DNA of 47,699 nucleotides from Treponema sp. UBA7570. Its GTDB lineage: Bacteria; Spirochaetota; Spirochaetia; Treponematales; Treponemataceae. Under the pieces are notes generated by a model. That model saw nothing but the letters and a program-made list of their open reading frames with translations, did not search any database and was not told the origin of the DNA. Location of the stretch: the NCBI GenBank assembly GCA_002477955.1, contig DLLE01000034.1:25954-73652 (forward strand). Direction: 5' to 3'. Position numbers and translations under genes: made by a program. Below are positions 40,076-47,699 of this stretch, one piece after another (the first letter of the stretch is position 1; each line of letters starts with the position of its first letter).

Positions 40076-41530
40076 ATGTATGGAAAAATTGAAAAAGTTT
40101 TGTCGCAGTTTTTGAGAACTTTTGACAGGCCTTTTACGACAACAGAAATAAATTTATTACTCAAGCCTTACGGTGAAAAAGCTACAGCGGAAGAAATCGA
40201 TGAATTTTTGCGGGCAGATGACAGAGTGTTTGCTCTTGAAGGGCATTATTATATGACGCATGCCGGGGTTTTTAACGGAATGTTTTTTAGTTTTGTTCCG
40301 ACCGCTAAAGAACTTGAGCAGAAGCTTTTTATTCCTGGCGACCGTTGTATTCCTTTTGCGGATTGCGAAATGCTTTCGTCGCAGTTGAAATTTGTTTATA
40401 ACGATAGAATTCTGCCAAAAAAAATTATGACGACCGACTGCAATACGGCAAGAGAATTTTTTACTTTTTTTGGTGATGAATATGCAAGCCAGTATATTGC
40501 CGCCGACCCGATAAATAATAAATCTGAAATTGCAAATAACAATTTTGAACTGCCATCGAAAATCAGTTTGACAGGAATTTCGCTTGAAAAAGTTATTTCG
40601 GATTTTAATTTTCATAAGGGCGATCGTATTTTGTGCAGAATGGCTGATTGGGATCAGGGAATTATTGAAATTTATCCGATTTTGAATCATAGAAAGACAA
40701 TTTTGGAATTGAATGAAGAAATCGGAAAAATAAAACTTTGGAACGAAAATCTTGAAAAAGCGTTGTTTGGAAGTTTTGACAAAATGGGGCCTTGCTCAAG
40801 CATGGAACAACAGCTTTCGTTTGCGTTTTTAGAGCACAGAAAAGAGCTTTGCGCGCCAGCCTGCGGTTCAATCCATGAATTTTTAAATTCGACAAAAAAA
40901 ATCAGCATGGAACTTTTTGGCGTAGAAACAAGACTTTGGAAAAAAGGCGAAGATGTTCCTGCTGTTGGAAAATGGAATCGGGAAATGCTTGGGTCTGGGC
41001 TTGAGGCGTGCTTGCCAGCCTTGCAGCCTCCAGCATGCTTGCTTGACTGCATTATAAAAGACAGGCTTTTTAACAAAAAAGAAATTAAGCCGGAAGAAAT
41101 ACTTAAAGATTTTCTGCCAGAGGAAATGGAAATTTCTAAGGAAGATGAAGAATTCATTACGTTGCAAATTATAAAAAGAAGTGATATATTACGTGAGCAT
41201 TATAATTGGTTGGCAGATTTTCCGGTTGCGTCGTTGCGGCACAAGGCTTTAGGCTTGTTTGCAAAAGTTCAGAATTTGGTTTTTGATATTGATGAAGCTG
41301 GTGAAAAAATCGAACGGTTTCCGCAGCAGGAGCTTGTTATTCTCTCTCAGTTGTTTGCGCATGCTGCCAGAATTTTGGATATGCTTTCCAATGAAAACGA
41401 ATTTAAAGATGATGACAGAGATGCGTTAAAACTGTCGCTCGAAGGCATGGAAATGAATTTTGAAGACATTTGTCCTGAATTGCGAAATGCTTTGGACAGA
41501 TGTTATGTCGAACAGTTTAAGGTTGTCTGA
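40076..41530 (+). CDS. conserved-looking protein of unknown function, 484 residues
   Basis: I do not recognise a family. The N-terminal 75 residues (FLRTFDRPFTTTEINLLLKPYG...) look like a small winged-helix-like fold. The middle contains the tryptophan-rich ADWDQGIIEIYPI stretch near 200. The second half is largely helical and acidic. There is no signal peptide or membrane span. The ATG has no clear ribosome-binding site; a GGAAGGGG lies about 25 nt upstream, so the start is less certain than usual. The next gene, a PTS IIA-like protein, begins 18 nt after the stop with a GGAGG site, so the two are probably co-transcribed. Confidence 0.8.
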   Translation: MYGKIEKVLSQFLRTFDRPFTTTEINLLLKPYGEKATAEEIDEFLRADDRVFALEGHYYMTHAGVFNGMFFSFVPTAKELEQKLFIPGDRCIPFADCEMLSSQLKFVYNDRILPKKIMTTDCNTAREFFTFFGDEYASQYIAADPINNKSEIANNNFELPSKISLTGISLEKVISDFNFHKGDRILCRMADWDQGIIEIYPILNHRKTILELNEEIGKIKLWNENLEKALFGSFDKMGPCSSMEQQLSFAFLEHRKELCAPACGSIHEFLNSTKKISMELFGVETRLWKKGEDVPAVGKWNREMLGSGLEACLPALQPPACLLDCIIKDRLFNKKEIKPEEILKDFLPEEMEISKEDEEFITLQIIKRSDILREHYNWLADFPVASLRHKALGLFAKVQNLVFDIDEAGEKIERFPQQELVILSQLFAHAARILDMLSNENEFKDDDRDALKLSLEGMEMNFEDICPELRNALDRCYVEQFKVV

Positions 41531-41548
41531 TTTTCTGCGGAGGATTGA

Positions 41549-42010
41549 ATGGTTCCTGATGCAAACATCGGTGAATATTTGCGTGCTGGCGGTGTTTATA
41601 GAGATATTGAGGGAGATTCTCCGTTTGAAGCTTTTAAATCGCTGTCAGAAAAAGTAAATCTTCCTTCAGAAATACTTCCTGTAAATCTTTATGAAGGTCT
41701 TTGCGCCCGCGAAGCTGTTCTGAGCACTGCTGTTGGCAAAGGAATTGCAATTCCACATTCGCAGCAGCCGCTCTTAAAAAATCGAAAAGATCAGAGAATT
41801 TTTATCTGTTATTTAAAAAATCCGATCGATATGCATGCAATGGACAATAAAAAAGTTCAGACATTGATTATTCCTTTGAGCAGTTCTGTTCAATCGCATT
41901 TGCATATTATTTCTCTTCTTGCGCAGCTTTTAACAAAAAGCGATTTTAAAAAAGCTCTTGAATTAAAACTTGGATTAAACGAGCTTTATCCGCTAATCCG
42001 AAGAGTTTAA
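41549..42010 (+). CDS. PTS IIA-type (PtsN/fructose family) phosphoacceptor protein
   Basis: The 153-residue protein matches the fructose/mannitol/nitrogen IIA fold. The phosphorylatable histidine is H70 in the motif GKGIAIPHS. No IIB, IIC, HPr or enzyme I gene is nearby, so it is more likely regulatory (PtsN-like) than part of a sugar importer. GCGGAGGA precedes the ATG. It lies between the 484-residue unknown gene and transketolase. Confidence 0.85.
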   Translation: MVPDANIGEYLRAGGVYRDIEGDSPFEAFKSLSEKVNLPSEILPVNLYEGLCAREAVLSTAVGKGIAIPHSQQPLLKNRKDQRIFICYLKNPIDMHAMDNKKVQTLIIPLSSSVQSHLHIISLLAQLLTKSDFKKALELKLGLNELYPLIRRV

Positions 42011-42044
42011 TTTAAGTTGATATAAAAATTTTAGGGGTTTTATT

Positions 42045-44012
42045 ATGGACACAAAAGGAATTGCTGCCGTTGCAAAATCAATCCGCAGTCTGTCAATCGA
42101 TGCTATCCAAAAAGCAAAATCAGGTCATCCTGGACTCCCGCTTGGATGTGCTGAACTCGCTGCAGTTTTGTACGGAGAAGTTCTAAAGCACAATCCTGCT
42201 GATTCAAAATGGGCAGATCGTGATCGCTTTGTGCTTTCGGCCGGACACGGTTCTATGTTGCTTTATTCAATTTTGCACTTGAGCGGTTACAAAGTTTCGC
42301 TTGACGACATTAAAAATTTCCGTCAAGTAGGTTCAATTTGTCCTGGACATCCGGAATTTGGCTGGACTGACGGCGTAGAAAACACATCTGGTCCGCTCGG
42401 ACAGGGAATTGCTCTTGCTGTTGGAATGGCGCTTGCAGAATCAATCGAGGCTGCAAAATTCAATACAACGGAACACAAAATTGTTGACCATTATACTTAC
42501 GCTCTTTGTGGCGAAGGTTGTCTTGAAGAAGGCGTTTCTTCCGAGGCATCTTCTTTTGCAGGACATAATAAACTTGGAAAACTGATTGTTTTTTATGATC
42601 AGAATAAAATTTCAATTGACGGTTCGACAGATATAACTTTTACAGAAGATATTGGAAAACGTTACGAGGCTTATGGCTGGCAGGTTTTAAAAGGCGACAT
42701 GTATGATGTTGAAGGTCTTTTAAAGCTTATTGAAGAAGCAAAAAACTGTTTGGACAAGCCTTCTTTGATTATGCTCAAGTCTGTAATTGGAAAATTCGCT
42801 CCAAAGCAAGGAACTCCGGTTGTTCACGGAGAACCTCTTGGAGAAGCAGATGTTGCCGAAACTAAAAAAGCGCTTGGTATAAATCCTGAAGAATTTTTCT
42901 ATATCGATCCGCAAGCTCTTCGTTATTTTGAAGACAAAAAAGCCAGTTTTGCTAAAAAAGAAGCCGACTGGAACAAAGAATTTGAAGCCTGGGCGAAAGA
43001 AAATCCTGAACTTGCAAAACAGTGGAAGGCTTCGTTTGAAGGAGTTGCTGACGGAGAAGCAGAAGATCCTGTTTATGAAATCGGTGCAAATGTTGCGACT
43101 CGTTCGGCAAGCGGCGACATGATAAACGCAATGGGACTTAGATATTCTTGTCTTGTTGGCGGAAGCGCAGACCTAAAAGGTTCTAATAAATCTGGAATGA
43201 AGTGCGATGGAGGAACTTATACTCCTTCTAACCGTGCAGGCCGCTCCATTGAATATGGAATCCGCGAATTTGGAATGGCAAGCGAAGCTCTTGGAATGTG
43301 TTCTCATGGCGGAATTCGTCCGTTTGTAGCAACTTATCTTGTATTTAGCGACTACATGCGTCCTTCAATTCGTTTGGCTTCGATTATGAAGCAGCCTGTA
43401 ATCTATGATTTGACTCACGATTCGATTTTTGTAGGCGAAGATGGTCCGACACACCAGCCGATTGAGCAGCTTTCTTCTTTGCGCGCGATTCCTGGTGTAC
43501 AGGTTTTGCGTCCTGGCGATGCTGAAGAGACCGTTGCTGCCTGGCATCTTGCGATGGAAAGCAAAGATCATCCGGTTGTTTTGGCTCTTACAAGACAGAA
43601 TGTTCCTGTTTACGAAAAAGAAGATAAAAACTGGAAAGAGACAATCAAAAAAGGCGCTTATGTTGTAAAAACTGGCGGCGAAAATCCTGATGTTGCTGTC
43701 GTTGCGACTGGTTCCGAAGTGAACATGGCTCTTGACGCTGCTAAAAAAGTAATAGGAAAAACTGTCCGTGTTGTTTCGGTTTTGGACAAGAATTTGTTTG
43801 AAAGCGATGAAAAATTTATGAATGAAATTTTTGGCGGAGCAAAACGCGTGATTGTTGCAGAAGCCGGCTGCAGATGCGGCTGGGAAGGAATTGCAACTGG
43901 CCGCAAAGATTTGTTTACTATTGACCGCTTTGGTGAATCAGGTCCAGGCAAAAATGTAGCGCAGGCTCTCGGCTTTACCGCAGATAAACTTGCTGAATTG
44001 ATTGAAGCTTAA
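42045..44012 (+). CDS. tkt: transketolase
   Basis: The 655-residue thiamine-diphosphate enzyme transfers two-carbon units in the pentose phosphate pathway. It has the N-terminal SGHPGLPLGCAEL (26-38), the HPEFGWTDGVENTSGPLGQG segment, and the C-terminal acceptor domain. The cofactor motif reads GEGCLEEG (156-163). The usual GDG aspartate, which binds the magnesium ion, is glutamate (E157). The length is normal. A modest TTAGGGG site precedes the ATG, 34 nt after the IIA gene. Confidence 0.96.
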   Translation: MDTKGIAAVAKSIRSLSIDAIQKAKSGHPGLPLGCAELAAVLYGEVLKHNPADSKWADRDRFVLSAGHGSMLLYSILHLSGYKVSLDDIKNFRQVGSICPGHPEFGWTDGVENTSGPLGQGIALAVGMALAESIEAAKFNTTEHKIVDHYTYALCGEGCLEEGVSSEASSFAGHNKLGKLIVFYDQNKISIDGSTDITFTEDIGKRYEAYGWQVLKGDMYDVEGLLKLIEEAKNCLDKPSLIMLKSVIGKFAPKQGTPVVHGEPLGEADVAETKKALGINPEEFFYIDPQALRYFEDKKASFAKKEADWNKEFEAWAKENPELAKQWKASFEGVADGEAEDPVYEIGANVATRSASGDMINAMGLRYSCLVGGSADLKGSNKSGMKCDGGTYTPSNRAGRSIEYGIREFGMASEALGMCSHGGIRPFVATYLVFSDYMRPSIRLASIMKQPVIYDLTHDSIFVGEDGPTHQPIEQLSSLRAIPGVQVLRPGDAEETVAAWHLAMESKDHPVVLALTRQNVPVYEKEDKNWKETIKKGAYVVKTGGENPDVAVVATGSEVNMALDAAKKVIGKTVRVVSVLDKNLFESDEKFMNEIFGGAKRVIVAEAGCRCGWEGIATGRKDLFTIDRFGESGPGKNVAQALGFTADKLAELIEA

Positions 44013-44023
44013 TAAATGGCTTA

Positions 44024-44102
44024 GGGGCTGGAAGGGCGGCGTAAGCCGTTCGCTTGCGAATGAAACCCTGCAAGACCCGACCCGCGCAAGCGGGGAAGCC
44101 CC
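44024..44102 (+). repeat. structured intergenic element, copy C
   Basis: It begins 11 nt after the tkt stop. The outer stem is GGGGCT/AGCCCC (44024-44029 with 44097-44102) and the closing stem AGGG/CCCT (44033-44036 with 44066-44069). It encloses CGGC-gtaa-GCCG (44037-44048) and TTCGC-tt-GCGAA (44049-44060). A third hairpin, CCCGC-gcaa-GCGGG (44081-44094), lies outside the closing stem. It fits the general fold but is a variant. Confidence 0.72.
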
Positions 44103-44110
44103 AAAAAAAT

Positions 44111-44158
44111 AAAAACTGACTTTTAATTCGGATGAATGAATTTTAAGTCAGTTTTTTT
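44111..44158. terminator. bidirectional terminator between tkt and lgt
   Basis: AAAAACTGACTT (44111-44122) pairs perfectly with AAGTCAGTTTTT (44145-44156), with T-runs on both strands. It serves the convergent tkt and lgt units. Confidence 0.85.
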
Positions 44159-44195
44159 ATTTTAAACGAGTACAAACGTGGTGAGAGAAGTTTTG

Positions 44196-45200
44196 TCAGG
44201 CGGATTTTTGTTGATTTTTCTTTTTGGAAAGAGAATATGAAAAAATTGCCAGCAAAATTCCGCCGAGCACCATTAAAATGCACAAAATTTGCCCAGTCGA
44301 AATGTTGAAAAGCGAAGTGTTGAGGTAAATAGGCGCATTTGTGTCGGCGGCGATTCTGTAACCAATGTCTGAGTCTGGTTCACGGAAATATTCGATAAAA
44401 AAGCGGAAGATTCCGTATCCAATCGTGTAAATTGCTCCAGAAAATCCGTCAAACGGCTTTTTTTTGCGCAAAAACCAGAGAATTGAAAAAAGTACAAGAC
44501 CTTCAAAAAACGCTTCATAAAGCTGGCTCGGATGGCGCGGAAGATTTACGAGCAAACCGGAAATTTGGAGTCCGCACTGAGATGCAAAATCTTTTACCCA
44601 TTGGAATGAAGCCGAAAAACGTTCTGCTTGCGGAAAAATAATTCCCCAAGGTGCGCTTGTGATTCGGCCGTAAAGTTCTCCGTTTAAAAAATTTCCAAGA
44701 CGGCCAAATGTGTAGCCGAGAGGGATTGCCGTAACCATTGCGTCAATCCATTTGAGCGTCTGGCGTTTGTTTTTTTTGCACCAGAAAATCATTCCGATTA
44801 AGCCGCCGATAAAGCCTCCGTGATAACTCATTCCTGCAAGTCCGGTAAACTGTCCTGAAGAGTTGAATGGCCAAAAAATTAGCCATGGCTTTTTCCAGTA
44901 GATTCCGGAAGTATCGTAAATTAAGGTTGAAAAAACGCGTGCGCCGATTAGAAGGAAGATGATTCCTGTGGCAATAAAACTAAAAATGTCGTCTTCTGTG
45001 GCTTTTCTTAGTGTTCCGTTGGGAGAAATTTCATCTAGAGCGCCTTCTTTTAGAAGTTTTTTTAGAACCAAGAAGGCTGTTCCGAACGCAAAAATGTACA
45101 TAAGACCGTACCAGCGGATAAGTCCCAGAACAGGAACTCCAGGAAAGATTTCCGGATGAATCCAAGACGGATAGTTGATATAAAGAGGTAGAAAATTCAT
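44196..45200 (-). CDS. lgt: prolipoprotein diacylglyceryl transferase
   Basis: The inner-membrane enzyme moves diacylglycerol from phosphatidylglycerol to the lipobox cysteine of prolipoproteins. I start at 45200 (MNFLPLYINYPSW) because GGAG lies 6 nt upstream; the ATG at 45212 includes that site. This gives 334 residues. Motifs are SYHGG (125-129, H127) and the Lgt signature GRLGNFLNGELYGR (166-179), with about seven spans. Lipoproteins such as LivJ in this window are its substrates. It follows the MinD-like gene on the same strand. Confidence 0.94.
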   Translation of the reverse strand: MNFLPLYINYPSWIHPEIFPGVPVLGLIRWYGLMYIFAFGTAFLVLKKLLKEGALDEISPNGTLRKATEDDIFSFIATGIIFLLIGARVFSTLIYDTSGIYWKKPWLIFWPFNSSGQFTGLAGMSYHGGFIGGLIGMIFWCKKNKRQTLKWIDAMVTAIPLGYTFGRLGNFLNGELYGRITSAPWGIIFPQAERFSASFQWVKDFASQCGLQISGLLVNLPRHPSQLYEAFFEGLVLFSILWFLRKKKPFDGFSGAIYTIGYGIFRFFIEYFREPDSDIGYRIAADTNAPIYLNTSLFNISTGQILCILMVLGGILLAIFSYSLSKKKNQQKSA

Positions 45201-45245
45201 TTTATTCTCCATGTGTTTTCAAAAAAAACAGGCGGTATTTTTATT

Positions 45246-46385
45246 TTAAATCTTAAATCCCTGAGAAGCCGCCTTTACAAGCTTTGATTTTAAAAGCAGG
45301 TTTTCGTTTCTGAGTTGATTTAATTCATACTGCTGGGTTTTTATAGTTTCTGCAAGTTCTCCCATGCTCAGCGCTCCTGTGCCAACCAAGTCTTCGACAT
45401 AGGACATTTTTTGAGAATAGTCGTCATTTGCCTCTTCGCTTGCAAGGTCGTATGTTGAGTCGAGAACGTCTGTTGAAAAATCATCAAATTGAAATGTTTC
45501 GCTCTGAAGAATTTTTTCTGCAATTCTATAAATTGCCTGGCTGATTACCGCATTTGGTTTGTAGTTTATGACCGGCAACCTTGATGAAAGCGCTTTGTCC
45601 TGCAATGTGTCGCGGTACATTACTCCCAGAGACTCTACGTCGATTCCGAGATATTGCTGGCATGAACGGCGAATTTTTAGGGCTTTGTCGGCATCCTTTG
45701 GTTCGTCAATCATATTCATGACAAGGCGCGGATGGAATTGTCTCATGCGGTTTTCAAAAACTGCTGCATTTTCCGGATCAACTTCGCGAAGCGTTTCAAT
45801 CATTTTTGGAATGTAAAGCCTTTGGAGAGAAGATGAATCGTTTTTGAGTTTTTCTAGATATTTTGAGGCCGGGCTGTTTTTTTTGAATGAACTTGCCATG
45901 AGCCGGAAAACTGCGTTTTTTAAAAAAAGATAGCCGTTGAGGGTCGCTGTAACTGTTGGCGCTGTAACTACAATTCCCTGTGGAGAAAGAAGAAACAAAT
46001 CGAGAATTGTAAGGTGAGTTCCTGCTCCAAGGTCGATTATAAGGTAGTCGCAGTTTAAATTGCGGAAATTCCTGATAATTGAATTTTTCTGAGCGCTTTT
46101 TAAAGTGCTCAAGCCCGGAATTTCAGAATCTCCTGCGATAAAAGAAACATTTTCGTATTCTGTCGGCTGGATTATGTCTTCAAATTTGTTTTCGCCTGTA
46201 ATGAAAGTGCCGATTCCTTTTTTTGCAGAAAACTGGCCGATTACAAGATGAAGGTTTGACGCGCCTAAGTCTAGGTCTGCCAGAATTACTTTTTTGCCGG
46301 CCTGTCCGAGTGCGATTGCGAGATTTGCAGAAAGAAGACTTTTTCCTACGCCTCCTTTTCCGCTTGCTATTGGAATGATTTGCAT
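45246..46385 (-). CDS. MinD/ParA-type ATPase with C-terminal coiled coil
   Basis: The 379-residue protein has the deviant Walker A KGGVGKS at 10-16, the ADLDLGASNLH switch and a YLIIDLGAG Walker B. This places it in the MinD/FlhG/Mrp class of P-loop ATPases that position things on membranes or poles. After the ATPase core (about 1-285) comes an acidic linker and a coiled coil (about 325-370). It lacks an obvious FlhG N-terminal activation helix and a MinD-type membrane helix, so its exact role is open. It is probably co-transcribed with lgt (45-nt gap). Confidence 0.88.
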   Translation of the reverse strand: MQIIPIASGKGGVGKSLLSANLAIALGQAGKKVILADLDLGASNLHLVIGQFSAKKGIGTFITGENKFEDIIQPTEYENVSFIAGDSEIPGLSTLKSAQKNSIIRNFRNLNCDYLIIDLGAGTHLTILDLFLLSPQGIVVTAPTVTATLNGYLFLKNAVFRLMASSFKKNSPASKYLEKLKNDSSSLQRLYIPKMIETLREVDPENAAVFENRMRQFHPRLVMNMIDEPKDADKALKIRRSCQQYLGIDVESLGVMYRDTLQDKALSSRLPVINYKPNAVISQAIYRIAEKILQSETFQFDDFSTDVLDSTYDLASEEANDDYSQKMSYVEDLVGTGALSMGELAETIKTQQYELNQLRNENLLLKSKLVKAASQGFKI

Positions 46386-46515
46386 GGCTTTATTCTACCA
46401 TAGTAAAAACAGAAAATACAGAGGTTCTTTTTATAGAAAAAATATGAATTTTCCGAAAAAAGGAACGTAATTCTTTCTCTTGCCTTAAAATAGATAGAAG
46501 TCTAAAATACAGATT
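46386..46515. promoter_or_regulatory. divergent promoter gap
   Basis: This 130-bp AT-rich gap lies between the divergent MinD-like and protease genes and must hold both promoters. No single -35/-10 pair stands out, and ribosome-binding sites are weak on both sides. Confidence 0.4.
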
Positions 46516-47699
46516 ATGAAAAAAATTAAACATGGCATAAAAGTTGTTTTTTTGTATTTTTATGCAATAATCTTTGCTTCTCAGTGTTTTGCCGAGTCTT
46601 CTTCAAATTCGACATCGAAAATAAATAAACGTTCACAGCAATATATGGAAATGATGAATGGAGTTTTTGACTTTGTTCAGAGAAATTATGTTGATGAGGT
46701 TGACCCTGAAACGCTCTACACGGGCGCCCTAAAAGGAATGCTTTCTGCCTTGAACGATCCGTACACCGTCTATCTAGACAATTCGACTTTTAGAAGTTTA
46801 AATGACACTACAAAAGGAAAATTTGGAGGAGTTGGACTTTCTATTTCCAAGGCATTTGTTTCTACCTCAGAAAAACCCGCTTATGTAGAAGTTGCTTCGC
46901 CCATAGAAGATACACCTGGATTTAAGGCTGGAATTCAGGCAGGAGATTTAATTATTTCGGCAAACGGAACTGACACTTCAAAAATAACAATGGACGAAGT
47001 TTTGGATATTTTGCGCGGTCCAGTCGGAGAAAAAGTCGACCTTGTGATTCGCCGTGGACAAAATATTGAATTTCCGGTGACATTAAAAAGAGAGATGATT
47101 GAAGTTCCGACGGTAAAATTTGGAACAATAAAGGAAGTTGAAAAAGCCGGAACTGTAGGTTATGTAAGAATTATTGAATTTACACCGCAGACAGCAGAGC
47201 GCGTTCAGCAGGCTTTGGATTCGTTTAAAAAAGAAAAAATTTCTGCTTTGATAATTGATTTGCGCAACAATCCCGGCGGACTTATAACGTCTGTTGTTGA
47301 TGTTGCGGATAAATTTATTGATAAAGGGCCGATTGTTTCGACAAAAAGCCGTCTTGCCTTTGAAAATTCTGTTTTTACGGCAAGTCCACGCAAAACGACT
47401 TTTAAAAAAGATATTCCTATTGTAGTTTTAATCAACAAAGGTTCGGCTTCTGCTTCTGAAATTCTTTCTGGCGCGTTAAAAGATAATCATCTGGCTTACC
47501 TTGTTGGCCAGCGTACTTACGGAAAAGGTTCTGTTCAGCAAGTGCTTCCGCTTTCTTCGACAGACGGCATAAAAATTACAATGGCGCGTTATTACACTCC
47601 GAGCGATACTAATATCGACAAAATCGGAATTCCGCCGGACAGAGAAGTTTTATTCCCGGATTTTACAGAAGATGGCGAAAAACAGTATACCGAATTGAT
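46516..47699 (+). CDS. carboxy-terminal processing protease CtpA, S41 family (partial, cut by window edge)
   Basis: The frame is open from the ATG at 46516 to the window end (394 codons seen). It has a signal peptide probably cut after residue 26 (CFA), a PDZ domain (about 103-190) and an S41 protease core. The catalytic serine is S312 in GSASASEI and the lysine K337 in TYGKGS, the expected Ser-Lys dyad 25 residues apart. It acts in the periplasm, cutting the C-termini of substrates. Only the end of the protein is missing. Confidence 0.92.
   Translation, partial: MKKIKHGIKVVFLYFYAIIFASQCFAESSSNSTSKINKRSQQYMEMMNGVFDFVQRNYVDEVDPETLYTGALKGMLSALNDPYTVYLDNSTFRSLNDTTKGKFGGVGLSISKAFVSTSEKPAYVEVASPIEDTPGFKAGIQAGDLIISANGTDTSKITMDEVLDILRGPVGEKVDLVIRRGQNIEFPVTLKREMIEVPTVKFGTIKEVEKAGTVGYVRIIEFTPQTAERVQQALDSFKKEKISALIIDLRNNPGGLITSVVDVADKFIDKGPIVSTKSRLAFENSVFTASPRKTTFKKDIPIVVLINKGSASASEILSGALKDNHLAYLVGQRTYGKGSVQQVLPLSSTDGIKITMARYYTPSDTNIDKIGIPPDREVLFPDFTEDGEKQYTEL

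Overview
The window is a piece of a spirochaete chromosome, most likely a host-associated Treponema. The base composition is AT-rich (roughly 40% GC by eye). The protein sequences look treponemal throughout, and RpoB carries the asparagine at the rifampicin-region serine position that is known from spirochaetes. No phage, insertion sequence, CRISPR array or plasmid signature was seen. The species cannot be named from the sequence alone.

Layout. Positions 1-93 hold the tail of an unidentified gene. Next come radA and a serine acetyltransferase gene on the minus strand. From 2.8 to 31.1 kb runs an almost uninterrupted information-processing supercluster on the plus strand: tRNA-Thr, rpmG, tRNA-Trp, secE, nusG, rplK, rplA, rplJ, rplL, rpoB, rpoC, rpsL, rpsG, then tuf, the S10 and spc clusters, secY, rpmJ, rpsM, rpsK, rpoA, rplQ and a small zinc-ribbon protein. 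fusA, rpsD, adk, map and infA are absent from positions they often occupy in other bacteria. Between 31.3 and 33.8 kb on the minus strand lies an unusual soluble chemoreceptor with a LacI-type sugar-binding domain, a GAF-like domain and a methyl-accepting domain. From 34.2 to 39.8 kb is a branched-chain amino-acid (HAAT) ABC transporter, livJ-HMGF, followed by a CBS-CBS-ACT protein. Then come an unrecognised 484-residue protein paired with a PTS IIA-type protein, transketolase, lgt and a MinD-like ATPase on the minus strand, and a CtpA-type S41 protease cut by the right edge.

Regulation. The ribosomal supercluster is punctuated by RNA structures rather than long spacers. There is an attenuator-like leader before rplK, a folded rplJ-rplL spacer, and an intrinsic terminator between rplL and rpoB. 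Strong promoters lie before rpsL, tuf and rpoA, and hairpins sit directly upstream of rpsJ, rplC and rpmJ. The tuf leader is about 430 nt long and structured.

Most novel signal. At least six short GC-rich intergenic elements (at about 0.2, 15.7, 31.2, 35.4, 39.9 and 44.0 kb) share one fold with changing sequence. A closing 4-bp stem (GTGG/CCAC, GGGG/CCCC, ACGG/CCGT or AGGG/CCCT) encloses two or three small hairpins, with compensatory changes between copies. All lie just after the 3' end of a gene, read in the same direction as that gene. I do not recognise this as a described repeat family.
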